Positions 10,175-18,371 of a DNA stretch of 37,871 bases are shown here, one piece after another. This DNA comes from Boothiomyces macroporosus (Eukaryota; Chytridiomycota; Chytridiomycetes; Rhizophydiales; Terramycetaceae). The first letter of the stretch is position 1. The number at the start of each line of letters is the position of its first letter. Location of the stretch: assembly GCA_027604185.1 (NCBI GenBank), contig JADGKB010000120.1, positions 1 through 37,871 of the forward strand, given 5' to 3'. The notes beneath the pieces were generated by a model. It searched no databases and was not told the origin of the DNA. It saw nothing but the letters and a program-made list of their open reading frames with translations. The position numbers and the translations under genes are program-made.

Positions 10175-11587
10175 CTATGATGAAACTCGGCAATTTCCTT
10201 GCCTCAGTTCAGAAGCATCAAAGAGATTTTCCGAGGCCACATTCTGTGCTGCAAGGCGACCAAACACCACACACTCCAAAAGGGAATTCCCAGCAAGTCT
10301 GTTACCTCCATGTACACCAGCACTAACTTCACCAGCAGCATACAAACCTGTGATAACTCCACCATTATTTGATAAGACTTGAGCCTTTTCATTGATGGCA
10401 ATCCCGCCCATCGTGTAATGTATCGCAGGCGTTACTTTTGCAACCCACAAATCGCCATCAAAGCCCAAATCTTTCAAGTACCCTGGTTCAGAGTGCAAGG
10501 CTAAAACTGCGGTTTTAAAATCCAATCTCTGGATCAACTTTTTGAATTCATAGAACCCAATCGATTTCATTCCATATTTTTCAACCATATCTTTGGTTAA
10601 TACAAGATAGACATATGGGTATTCAAGAGATTCTACTTGATCAACAATTGCTTCAGTGACTTTATCTCTTGTTGTTAATTCATCTACGAATCTTTTCCCG
10701 GTTAAAGGTGAAATAAGTATACCGCCTGCTGCTCTAAGCGCTTCTGGCGCGAGAATTTTGATAGGATTTGTTGTATCATTTGGGTCAACAAATCCCGTAG
10801 GATGTACCTGTACGTGTTCCAGGTCTAAAATTTTAGCGTTTATATTAGAGGCCCAAGATAGTGCATCCCCCGTAGAAGTGCACCCATTGGTGGTTGGCAT
10901 TTGTTTTCCAATTCTTTCATACAGTTTATGTACTTTGCTTAACTGTGTACTTTCTTGGACTCTTTCTCCAAGTATATCTTTAACATTAAACGCATATCCA
11001 CCAGTAGCGAGAATAACTGCTTGTGCTGGTATACTTCCATTGAAATCGGCAGACTCTATTTCAATACCTTTGACTTTATCATTTTCAATCTCGATATTCG
11101 TGCACCTTGTATTGTACAGTACTTTGACGTTCTGGGCACTGTTTAATTTTGCAGATATTCTAGATATCAGCTCATATCCAATATTTCCTTTCGCGTTTAC
11201 TGGCGAGTGTGTACGCGGTTGCGAATGCCCACCACATTGAACTATTTTTGACAAATCAAGCTGGGTTTCCGCTTCAATCCAGTGAAAAGCATCTGTTGAC
11301 TGTTCTACCAGTGTTTCAACTAGTTTTTGCTGGCAGTATCCCCTTCCTGATAAAATTGTGTCATTAAAAAACGCACTTGGACTGTCGAAGATAGAGCATG
11401 TTTCTTGATGCACCGTATTCACACTGTTTATTCCGGATGAAGCTTTCTGAGAGTTGCCTCCAAGCTTTGGCTGTTTTTCCACAATGATTATTGAGAGGGA
11501 AGGGAGTAGGATTGACAGGTACCTAGCTGTGGATAATCCAGCCAACCCTCCACCAACTACAACTACTTGCGATAGCTGACTAAACAT
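10175..11587 (-). CDS. Soluble fumarate reductase (Frd1/Osm1 type)
   Basis: 470 aa, no intron. Members of this family reduce fumarate to succinate with FAD and help reoxidise reduced flavins or NADH when oxygen is low. An FAD Rossmann motif VVVVGGGLAGLSTA lies at 8-21, with ATGGYAFN at about 194-201. Catalytic-region motifs are visible: HPTG 262-265, GKRFVDELTTRD 297-308 with the likely proton-donor Arg, HYTMGGI at 390-396 and HGGNRLAGNSLLE from 426. The fused cytochrome b5 or FMN-binding domains of some homologues are absent. Length matches yeast Frd1 (about 470 aa). There is no clear presequence, so a cytosolic location is likely. The gene is flanked by accessory-type genes and has no visible operon partner. 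Confidence 0.85.
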   Translation of the reverse strand: MFSQLSQVVVVGGGLAGLSTARYLSILLPSLSIIIVEKQPKLGGNSQKASSGINSVNTVHQETCSIFDSPSAFFNDTILSGRGYCQQKLVETLVEQSTDAFHWIEAETQLDLSKIVQCGGHSQPRTHSPVNAKGNIGYELISRISAKLNSAQNVKVLYNTRCTNIEIENDKVKGIEIESADFNGSIPAQAVILATGGYAFNVKDILGERVQESTQLSKVHKLYERIGKQMPTTNGCTSTGDALSWASNINAKILDLEHVQVHPTGFVDPNDTTNPIKILAPEALRAAGGILISPLTGKRFVDELTTRDKVTEAIVDQVESLEYPYVYLVLTKDMVEKYGMKSIGFYEFKKLIQRLDFKTAVLALHSEPGYLKDLGFDGDLWVAKVTPAIHYTMGGIAINEKAQVLSNNGGVITGLYAAGEVSAGVHGGNRLAGNSLLECVVFGRLAAQNVASENLFDASELRQGNCRVSS

Positions 11588-11985
11588 TGGAAAGTGCGCT
11601 TTGACACGATTGCATTAATATTGTGATTTGCAACCATTAGTAATTATTACTAACCTAACCGTTCATTTAACCCTTTTGGATAGTCGTACAACTACAAGTT
11701 TTTACTCATTAGAATATGCTATCGGCCGTGAAGTTATGGATATCCGCCGAGAAATGTTCTTTGTCAGGGTAAACTTTTTGCCAAGACGTAATTAGTTTTG
11801 GCATAGCGTCACTCAGAAATTCTAATTCGATTCAAAAGGCAAATCCGAAAGTTTTGAAATAGACGATTTGACTGAATAGGTTTGTGCATTAAAAAACCGT
11901 TTATCATGTGTCACTGTGTTGATAATCATCGCGCAATTTGATTGGTCGTCCTGTCTATTTATACTCTGCGAAAAGTTTTTCCACC
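11588..11985 (+). promoter_or_regulatory. Divergent intergenic region with TATA-like box
   Basis: This lies between the fumarate reductase start (minus) and the ankyrin gene start (plus). TATTTATA at 11956-11963 is 23-30 nt before the ankyrin ATG. No gene or RNA is recognisable in the remainder. Confidence 0.45.
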
Positions 11986-13206
11986 ATGTTCTCTGCAATT
12001 CCCGTCGAGCTGGAGATTGTATCTTGCCATTTGACGCTCTACGACTACCACCAACTAAGATTCGCATTTCAAAACGGTCTTCCCACATATCCTAAACTGA
12101 CATTTAATGCGTATAAAGAGTCGACACAGTGGTATGCAGGTTTGCTGCCCCACAAAAGCGACGGTGAAGATCCAGACGAAGAATATGAAATTCGAAACGA
12201 TCTAGATGTATCCGAATATATCTCGCTGACTCCGGAAAGCTTAAATGATTCGGTGTTCTATTTCATCTGTATACATAGTCACGTAAAGCAGTTTAGCAAA
12301 ATCAAACTACATAGGATAGATCAATCTACCATCAAGGAGATGCTACTATTGAAGCCGCACATTCAAATTCTATCGAAACTGATACAGAATATCAACTTTT
12401 CCAAATTAGCACTTCAAGAGCTCTGTCAAATATGGCTACATGCAGCAGAATGTGGATCACTAGAGTCAATAAAACTAATTCTAAAAGATCAAAGAGTGGG
12501 AGCGGACTATCAAGACAATTATGCCTTTAGATGTTGTTTAAAAAAAGGATACTATGATATGGCAAAGTACTTGCTGAATGAAGTACAGATTAATCCAACT
12601 TTTTCTGAAAACTATCCGATTAGAATAGCGTCGCAGAACGGACACTTGAATATTGTTAAACTACTACTACAAGATACGCGTGTCGATCCCTCTGCCTTAC
12701 ATAACCAAGCGCTTCAAATTGCTGCCAAAAATGGATATGCAGAGATTGTGGCTCTGCTGTTGAAACACCCATCTGTAAATCCTAGTCAGTTCCAAAACCA
12801 ATTGATAGTAGCGTCTTGTGCAAGGCAGAATGCCAAAGTAGTTCAAACGCTCATCCTTGACCCTAGAGTAGATCCAACTGCTAGTTCAAATCAAGCGATT
12901 AGAAATTCAGCCTATTGGGGACATGCAGAAGTAGTAAAGTGTCTGATGAAAGATAAACGGGTAGATCCTAGTGCTAGGGATAACTTTGCCCTCTTTTGGG
13001 CTTCAAAGAACGGTCATTTGGAAGTAGTAAAGTTACTACTACGAGATCAAAGGGTCCATAGTGGTATTTTTATGGCACTTCATGAAGCTCGTACCAATGG
13101 ACATATTGAAGTAGCTCAAGTCCTAGACTCTGCAGAAAGAGTTTATAGCCGCAGAATGGGAGTTTTCGAGAATTTAAAGATTGCCCTGTATCAACTGTTC
13201 AAATAA
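11986..13206 (+). CDS. Ankyrin-repeat protein with F-box-like N-terminus
   Basis: 406 aa from the ATG at 11986, which lies in a good CCACCATG context; the frame is open upstream only through a non-ATG codon. The N-terminus (FSAIPVELEIVSCHLTLYDYHQLRF) resembles a degenerate F-box. From about residue 140 there are seven or eight ankyrin repeats of 33-34 residues of the form GHLEVVKLLLRDQRVDPSARDNF. These DPS-type ankyrins are an expanded family in chytrid-grade fungi. No intron. The stop TAA lies inside an AATAAA (13202-13207). The target is unknown; an adaptor role in ubiquitin ligation is only a guess. It is a different repeat class from the gene at 479-1525. Confidence 0.8.
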   Translation: MFSAIPVELEIVSCHLTLYDYHQLRFAFQNGLPTYPKLTFNAYKESTQWYAGLLPHKSDGEDPDEEYEIRNDLDVSEYISLTPESLNDSVFYFICIHSHVKQFSKIKLHRIDQSTIKEMLLLKPHIQILSKLIQNINFSKLALQELCQIWLHAAECGSLESIKLILKDQRVGADYQDNYAFRCCLKKGYYDMAKYLLNEVQINPTFSENYPIRIASQNGHLNIVKLLLQDTRVDPSALHNQALQIAAKNGYAEIVALLLKHPSVNPSQFQNQLIVASCARQNAKVVQTLILDPRVDPTASSNQAIRNSAYWGHAEVVKCLMKDKRVDPSARDNFALFWASKNGHLEVVKLLLRDQRVHSGIFMALHEARTNGHIEVAQVLDSAERVYSRRMGVFENLKIALYQLFK

Positions 13207-13308
13207 ATGTATATTTTAGCTTTTGCTGTTTAAGATAACTGTCAATTTATTCTACTATAGTCTCTACTAATGTACTCCTTAAAGATAGTGCAAGTCAAAT
13301 CTATTTAT

Positions 13309-13923
13309 TTACAATTCTTTATACAATTTACTAATCAGCTTTGGAAATATCAACCCGTTCTTGGTCTTGGCCAAGACTTGCTTTAGTTTACAACTGAAAA
13401 TCTCCAACTTTTTGGTTCCCAAGGCTTGCTTTCTGGTCATTACTTCCACCACGGTGTTTTGCGGACAGAGGAACCCATAAGAATGGCCATCAGATTCTTT
13501 AAATATAAAAAATTCTGGACCTTGTTCATCAGCTAAAGTATGTGGCTGCAGTGCAATTGATTTCTCCTTGTTTCTACTCCAAATACTAAGCTTTTCTTCC
13601 GAGTTGTTTTTCACCAATATTTTCGATTCGGTAGATGGCTTTAATACCACGTTCTTTGGTTTGTGGATTACCGGTTTTGAAAAATAGATATGAGAGCCAG
13701 GAGCCGTATATACACCAAAGAAACCGTTTGCTCCTAGATTCTGTTTCTGCCACTCCCTCTTAAACAGAATAACAAAGTCCCAGGCTTTTGCCGGCCAGTC
13801 GTGGGTTGAACCAGGTTTAACCGTAACCCAGTCTCTATGCGAAGCTGTAGATACTCTAATTTCCTGTATACTGTTATTTGTAAAGTATATTTTGTTTCCG
13901 TGCTGGTTATAAAAAATGTCCAT
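13309..13923 (-). CDS. Unknown protein with two similar beta-rich domains
   Basis: 204 aa from the ATG at 13923. The frame is open further, but TATTTAAA (13961-13954) lies 31-38 nt upstream, favouring this start. I do not recognise the family. The protein looks internally duplicated: KIYFTNNSIQEIRVSTAS followed by VKPGSTHDW recurs as KILVKNNSEEKLSIWSRN followed by LQPHTLADEQ, each then giving an F-(V/F)-I strand, a Gly-Phe turn and a terminal hydrophobic strand. This suggests two beta-sandwich modules of about 85-95 residues. There is no signal peptide, membrane segment or intron. A soluble binding protein is the most that can be inferred. Confidence 0.6.
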   Translation of the reverse strand: MDIFYNQHGNKIYFTNNSIQEIRVSTASHRDWVTVKPGSTHDWPAKAWDFVILFKREWQKQNLGANGFFGVYTAPGSHIYFSKPVIHKPKNVVLKPSTESKILVKNNSEEKLSIWSRNKEKSIALQPHTLADEQGPEFFIFKESDGHSYGFLCPQNTVVEVMTRKQALGTKKLEIFSCKLKQVLAKTKNGLIFPKLISKLYKEL

Positions 13924-13953
13924 ATATTTTAATTCCGTTTCCAAAATGAAAAG

Positions 13954-13961
13954 TTTAAATA
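13954..13961 (-). promoter_or_regulatory. TATA-like box (TATTTAAA)
   Basis: It lies 31-38 nt before the ATG at 13923. The remainder of the 13924-14273 gap shows no other feature. Confidence 0.45.
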
Positions 13962-14273
13962 GGTGCAGCGGAGTTTCTCGAATGCGCCACACAAATGGTT
14001 TCAGCACAGAATATAAAGCAAATTGGCCGAATATCACAAAAATGAGTCTTACAGATCCAAGAGCAACAGGAAATCATTCGGAAATGCTTTAATCTTGATA
14101 TGCCGGTACTTTCCTGGCAGACTGTCGATTTTCAAGATTTGAATGATTCATTTTCGAGATTTTGAATGATTCATCATGTCATTTGCAAAAGACACTACAT
14201 AATTAATAGATGTGAGTCATCGTCTAGTGCAATATGTAATTCGAGCAAAGGTTTCAATCTTGGTGAATTGTAT

Positions 14274-15552
14274 TTATTTTTTGCCAGATGCAATACGCCC
14301 TTCCATAATGGTCAACACTCGTTCAAAAACCACAATCCCCTTTTTGATTTCTTCTTCAGTCATGATCAATGGCGGCACCAATCTGATGGTATTATTACCG
14401 GCTGATACCACCAAAACTCCTCGTTCCAAACATAAATCAACAAACATGGATGTTGGGACGTTTTCACGGAGTGTAAATCCAACCATCAATCCTTTTCCTC
14501 TAACAGATTGGATCAATGGAGACACTTTGGCCAAATTAGCACATTCTTGATATAGGAATTCCCCAATTTTTGACACGTTGGAAAGGAAATTAGGGTCAGA
14601 TATCCTTTTCCAGACATGCTGACCAACTCTAGTGGCCAATGGAGATCCACCAAATGTGGTACCGTGATCCCCAGGAGAAATAGTCTTTGCGACTCTATTT
14701 CCCACTACGACCGCTCCCAGTGGTAATCCATTCGCCATAGGTTTAGCCATGGTTAATAAATCAGGCTCGACATTGTAATTCTGGAATCCGAATAGCTTAC
14801 CGGTTCTACCCATTCCACACTACCATTAATTAAACAAACCTGAATCTCATCAAAGATAAGCAAAGCTCCAGTCTCATCGCATCTTTCCCTAAGAGCAGTC
14901 ATGAATTCATCAGTGGCAATATTGATCCCGCCTTCTCCTTGAATAGGCTCAACAATCACTGCACACACATCTTTATCTATCTCACTCAGTGAATCTACGT
15001 TATTGAAATCCAAAGTGTAAAATCCTTGCATCAACGGGAAAAATGGTGTCTGATACTTTTTGTTTGGAGTGGCAGATAACGCTGCCAGTGTTCTTCCATG
15101 GAACGCATTCTTGAATGATACAATTTTAAATCTGGTTGGCTCGTTTGGATACACTGTACGCGCATACTTTCTAGCGAATTTGAAGGCGCCTGGATTAATT
15201 AACGAATACCTTCATTCGCTTCGGTCCCAGAATTACAGAAAAATACTTGCGAGTCATTCAAACTAGTTCCTTGCAAACTATCAACCATCATTTCCGCCAA
15301 TCCTTCGGCATATTCGTTGTGGTAAAGATTTGACAAATGAATCAGTTTCTTTGCTTGATCATGAATAATTTCTGCAATTTGCAAATCACCATGGCCCAGA
15401 GCGTTAACTGCGATTCCCGCCGTGAAATCCAGGAATTTCTTTTCGTTTTTATCAACAAGATAGCACCCTTGCCCATGCGTAAATACATTTGCAGGTCTTC
15501 CGTAGAGCGGTAGTAGCTTTGTGGAATATTTCCTTACTGTTCGCTTGAGCAT
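14274..15552 (-). CDS. ARG8: Acetylornithine aminotransferase, mitochondrial
   Basis: 412 aa from the ATG at 15552; ATGs at 15570 and 15591 are alternatives. Introns are 15190-15209 and 14820-14839, both 20 nt with TTAAT before AG. The enzyme makes N-acetylornithine from N-acetylglutamate semialdehyde with PLP in arginine synthesis. The N-terminus MLKRTVRKYSTKLL is a plausible mitochondrial presequence. Visible class-III aminotransferase blocks are FLDFTAGIAVNALGHG, FFCNSGTEANEG, FHGRTLAALSAT, the Asp of LIFDEIQ, TMAKPMANGLPLGA with the PLP lysine, and GTTFGGSPLA. The second intron falls directly after DEIQ, before CGMGRTG. Acetylornithine rather than ornithine specificity is inferred. It shares a short promoter with ERV41, and its stop lies inside AATAAA (14278-14273). 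Confidence 0.9.
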
Positions 15553-15646
15553 TTTTCGCAAAAAGATCATCACAAGTAATTTGTGGCTCATGAATTGTGG
15601 CGGGTGTGTGAAATTATTTTTTTGCGGCTGGAAAGTTTGCTTTGTG
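15553..15646. promoter_or_regulatory. Compact divergent promoter of ARG8 and ERV41
   Basis: At most 94 bp separate the likely starts of the two divergent genes (fewer if ARG8 starts at 15570 or 15591), so both promoters and both 5' leaders must overlap here. No TATA box is evident. Confidence 0.5.
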
Positions 15647-16736
15647 ATGTACAAACGGAAATCGTTCTTGGTTGGATTCGACGCCTTTCCAAAGATTGAT
15701 AAAGAATTAACAAAATCAACAGAGTCAGGAGGCTTGGTGTCAATTATTATACTTGCAGTTCTTACCTTTCTCTTGTGGTAATTCGTAATAACGCAGCTCT
15801 GAAGTTTACAGGTGGAGGAGTCTCCAATACAATTACGAATTTCTTGTTGATCAATCTCGTCAATTGCTATTAGATGTGAATTTGGATGTAACTGTGGCTA
15901 TGGAATGCAAATGTAATTCAGCGTTAATCAAGATTTAAGAATTGATATTCTGGATGTAGCCCAAACTGCTTTGGCCGTTGGACGTCAGGTAAAGATGACG
16001 CCGGTTTCGTACAACGATCTTGGAACAACGGATTTATCACACCAACTTGATTCCCACAATGTTAACAGAGTTGGATCCCCACACAGACCTGCTAAAGATA
16101 CATGGAGAAACCCTCACCAATCATCTAGCGGTAAATTGATATTTATATTAGGTCCACTGAATGGGTGTCGTTTTCAGGGCTCATTTTCAATTGCAAAGGT
16201 GGAAGGAATGTTCCACATCACAGCTCTGGGCCATGGTTATATGGGTGCACATACGCCTCATGAAGGTAACTGTCATTAATCGTAGCAATGAACTTTACAC
16301 ATCGTGTAGATAAGCTATCTTTCGGAAGACACTATCCTGGTTTAGTCAATCCATTAGATCATACTCACTTATCCGCAGCTACTAACTTTGATAATTTTCA
16401 ATACTATTTAGGAATTGTGCCAACTATATACGTAGATAAGACAGTGACATTCTTTGGGGGTGTACTAGTAACCAATCAGTATGCCGTAACAGAGTTCTCC
16501 CATATAGTAGATCCAAATAAGCCGGATGCACTGCCTGGAATATTCATCAAATATAATCTAGAGCCAATATCAGTGAGAGTGACGCAACAGCATACTGGGC
16601 TGATACAGTTTATCACTAGAACTTGCGGAATCATTGGGGGTAATTAGATTTAATCATAGGGGTGTTTGTTTGCGCTGGGGTTGTACTTCGATTGTACCAT
16701 CGCATCGTTGGATTTATATCTCGTGTCAATAAATGA
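15647..16736 (+). CDS. ERV41: ER-Golgi vesicle protein ERV41 / ERGIC2
   Basis: 329 aa after removing five introns: 15778-15796 (19 nt), 15913-15932 (20), 16131-16151 (21), 16266-16285 (20) and 16640-16659 (20). The 16131 intron is in frame without a stop; I call it because it has GT-AG form and its removal leaves the GPLNGC motif aligned. ERV41 with ERV46 forms a COPII-vesicle receptor cycling between ER and Golgi. The order is FDAFPKIDKE, a first membrane segment (VSIIILAVLTFLL), a luminal domain with NGCRFQGS and FHITALGHGY, FTHRVDKLSFG, LPGIFIKYNLEPI, then a second membrane segment starting CGIIGGVFVCAGVV. AATAAA (16728-16733) encodes the last two residues just before the TGA. Confidence 0.9.
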
Positions 16737-16760
16737 TATCACATTCATATATATTATCAA

Positions 16761-17465
16761 TTAATTACATCCAATTCTGTCAGTACCAATCGCAATATCG
16801 TCAATCATTACAGTAAATTTGCCCGAGTTTGGCTGGAATACTTGCCATCCAAATTGAATAGCATTAGCTTTTGGCAAGATGAAAGGTGCATCCTTGTTTC
16901 CACTATGAATGCTATGTTTAGTTTTCGAAGCTGTCAAAGACGGTTGATCCTCACCGTCAAAGAAAGTATTAATGAAATTCCCAGAAGCGCTGACTTGGAA
17001 TTCAATACATCTGGTCGAAAGAGTAGCAGGAACATTCGGATCAAAGTCTGTCCAGTCGCCAGTGGGCCCAGCGTCAGCACCAATACCAAACGAATTCTGG
17101 TTGTTTACCAGTTGACCACCAACTGGTCTGACCAAGTCTGGAGCACCTTTCCCAGTGAATTGTACATTAATCCAATGCGCAAAATTCGGATCATTCGGGA
17201 AATTAGTCTGTATTCTAAATCTACCAAAGAAATCACCATTTTCAGGACTAAAATCGTTTGGAGCGAGAAAAGCAGCACCATTCGATTCAATGTCCAGCTT
17301 CATTGCTTTGTTTCCATTAGCAGAGCTTATCAACGACGCTTTCGCTGTTCCTGAAGTTTTAATCTTGAATGACTGGCTGTCCAGTGACTCTAGACTATCA
17401 AAATTCTCTTCAAAGATGAGTTGGGCAGAAACAATGGAGCACAGTAATACCAGGATTGAATACAT
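16761..17465 (-). CDS. Secreted protein, concanavalin-A-like fold suspected
   Basis: 234 aa, no intron. MYSILVLLCSIVSAQ is a clear signal peptide, with cleavage near residue 14. The mature protein has no membrane segment and is rich in beta-type sequence, for example FFGRFRIQTNFPNDPNFAHWINVQFTGKG and FTVMIDDIAIGTDRIGCN. Two Cys, one in RCIEFQ and one near the C-terminus, could form a disulfide. The N-terminal EENFDSLESLD and the closing 'V-x-I-D-D-I' strand are typical of jelly-roll lectin/glucanase-like or Cip1-like carbohydrate-active proteins, but I see no decisive catalytic motif. TATAAA lies at 17495-17490, 25-30 nt before the ATG. An extracellular polysaccharide-binding or lyase-like role is an inference. 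Confidence 0.6.
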   Translation of the reverse strand: MYSILVLLCSIVSAQLIFEENFDSLESLDSQSFKIKTSGTAKASLISSANGNKAMKLDIESNGAAFLAPNDFSPENGDFFGRFRIQTNFPNDPNFAHWINVQFTGKGAPDLVRPVGGQLVNNQNSFGIGADAGPTGDWTDFDPNVPATLSTRCIEFQVSASGNFINTFFDGEDQPSLTASKTKHSIHSGNKDAPFILPKANAIQFGWQVFQPNSGKFTVMIDDIAIGTDRIGCN

Positions 17466-17489
17466 GGGAATCCCTTTTCTGTTTGCTGA

Positions 17490-17495
17490 TTTATA
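17490..17495 (-). promoter_or_regulatory. TATA box of the secreted protein gene
   Basis: TATAAA on the minus strand, 25-30 nt before the ATG at 17465. The 17466-17702 spacer is divergent with the phosphatase gene. Confidence 0.5.
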
Positions 17496-17702
17496 TCTTT
17501 AAAGACCCATGTTTCATCAATTCAGGTTCCCGACAAATGGGCCTTTGACCCAACTATGACAAATCCTTGGCTCAACACCATACCAACTCAGGAACCATTG
17601 TGGCATAGGCTATCTATCAAAGCGATACAGCAATTTCGCATTGTGGCATTGGTTTGTTTATCTTGGCCCATTTAGAATTTTTTCTCGAGTGCATCTCGCT
17701 AG

Positions 17703-18344
17703 ATGAATACTTATGATGAAGACCAGGAAGAGTTATCACCATGCGAAAATTTCAATCTAATTACTCCCGGAGTCTATCGATCAGCATTTCCAAAGAAAAA
17801 GAACTTTTCATTCCTAAAGAAACTGAAACTGAAATCAATTCTTACGCTGATACTGGAAGATTACCCGGATCAAAACAAAGTGTTTTTAAAGGAGAATAAT
17901 ATCAAGTTATTTCAATTTGGAGTTGCGGGGAACAAGGAACCGTTTGTAGATATTCCAGAGGATAAAATCAGCAAGGCGCTAACAGTCATTTTAGGTACCT
18001 TATCCTAATGTAGATGTTCGCAACCATCCAATACTCATACACTGTAACAAGGGAAAGGTATCCGTTACTAATATCAGCACCGCACCGGATGCTTAGTGGG
18101 ATGCCTTAGAAAAGTACAGCATTGGAGCTATGTATCGATATTTGAAGAATATAGAATGTTTTCACACCCAAAATCTAGATCAATGGACCAGCAGTTTATT
18201 GAGCTATTCGATACTACCCAAGTACGCGCCAATCCGACATACTTACCAGACTGGATGGAAATTGAAAACGATGTGTTTCTACCAGCCAGAGATGAAGATA
18301 TCAAGGAGCACATTATAATTGATTCTAATGAAAACGACGAATAA
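17703..18344 (+). CDS. Siw14/Oca1-type dual-specificity (inositol pyrophosphate) phosphatase
   Basis: 200 aa after removing introns 17995-18013 (19 nt) and 18058-18077 (20 nt), both with CTAAT. The family signature is strong: ENFNLITPGVYRSAFPKKKNFSFL, GVAGNKEPFVDIPE, then the active-site loop HCNKGKHRTG with Cys108 and Arg114, followed by PKSRSMDQQFIELFD. The loop is split by the second intron between K112 and H113. Yeast Siw14 hydrolyses the 5-beta phosphate of inositol pyrophosphates; Oca1 relatives act in oxidant-induced arrest. The intact CX5R loop argues for an active enzyme. The stop lies inside AATAAA (18340-18345), and IFT80 starts 27 nt further on. Confidence 0.88.
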
Positions 18345-18371
18345 AAATGTAAATTTATTTTTCGCGTTTTG

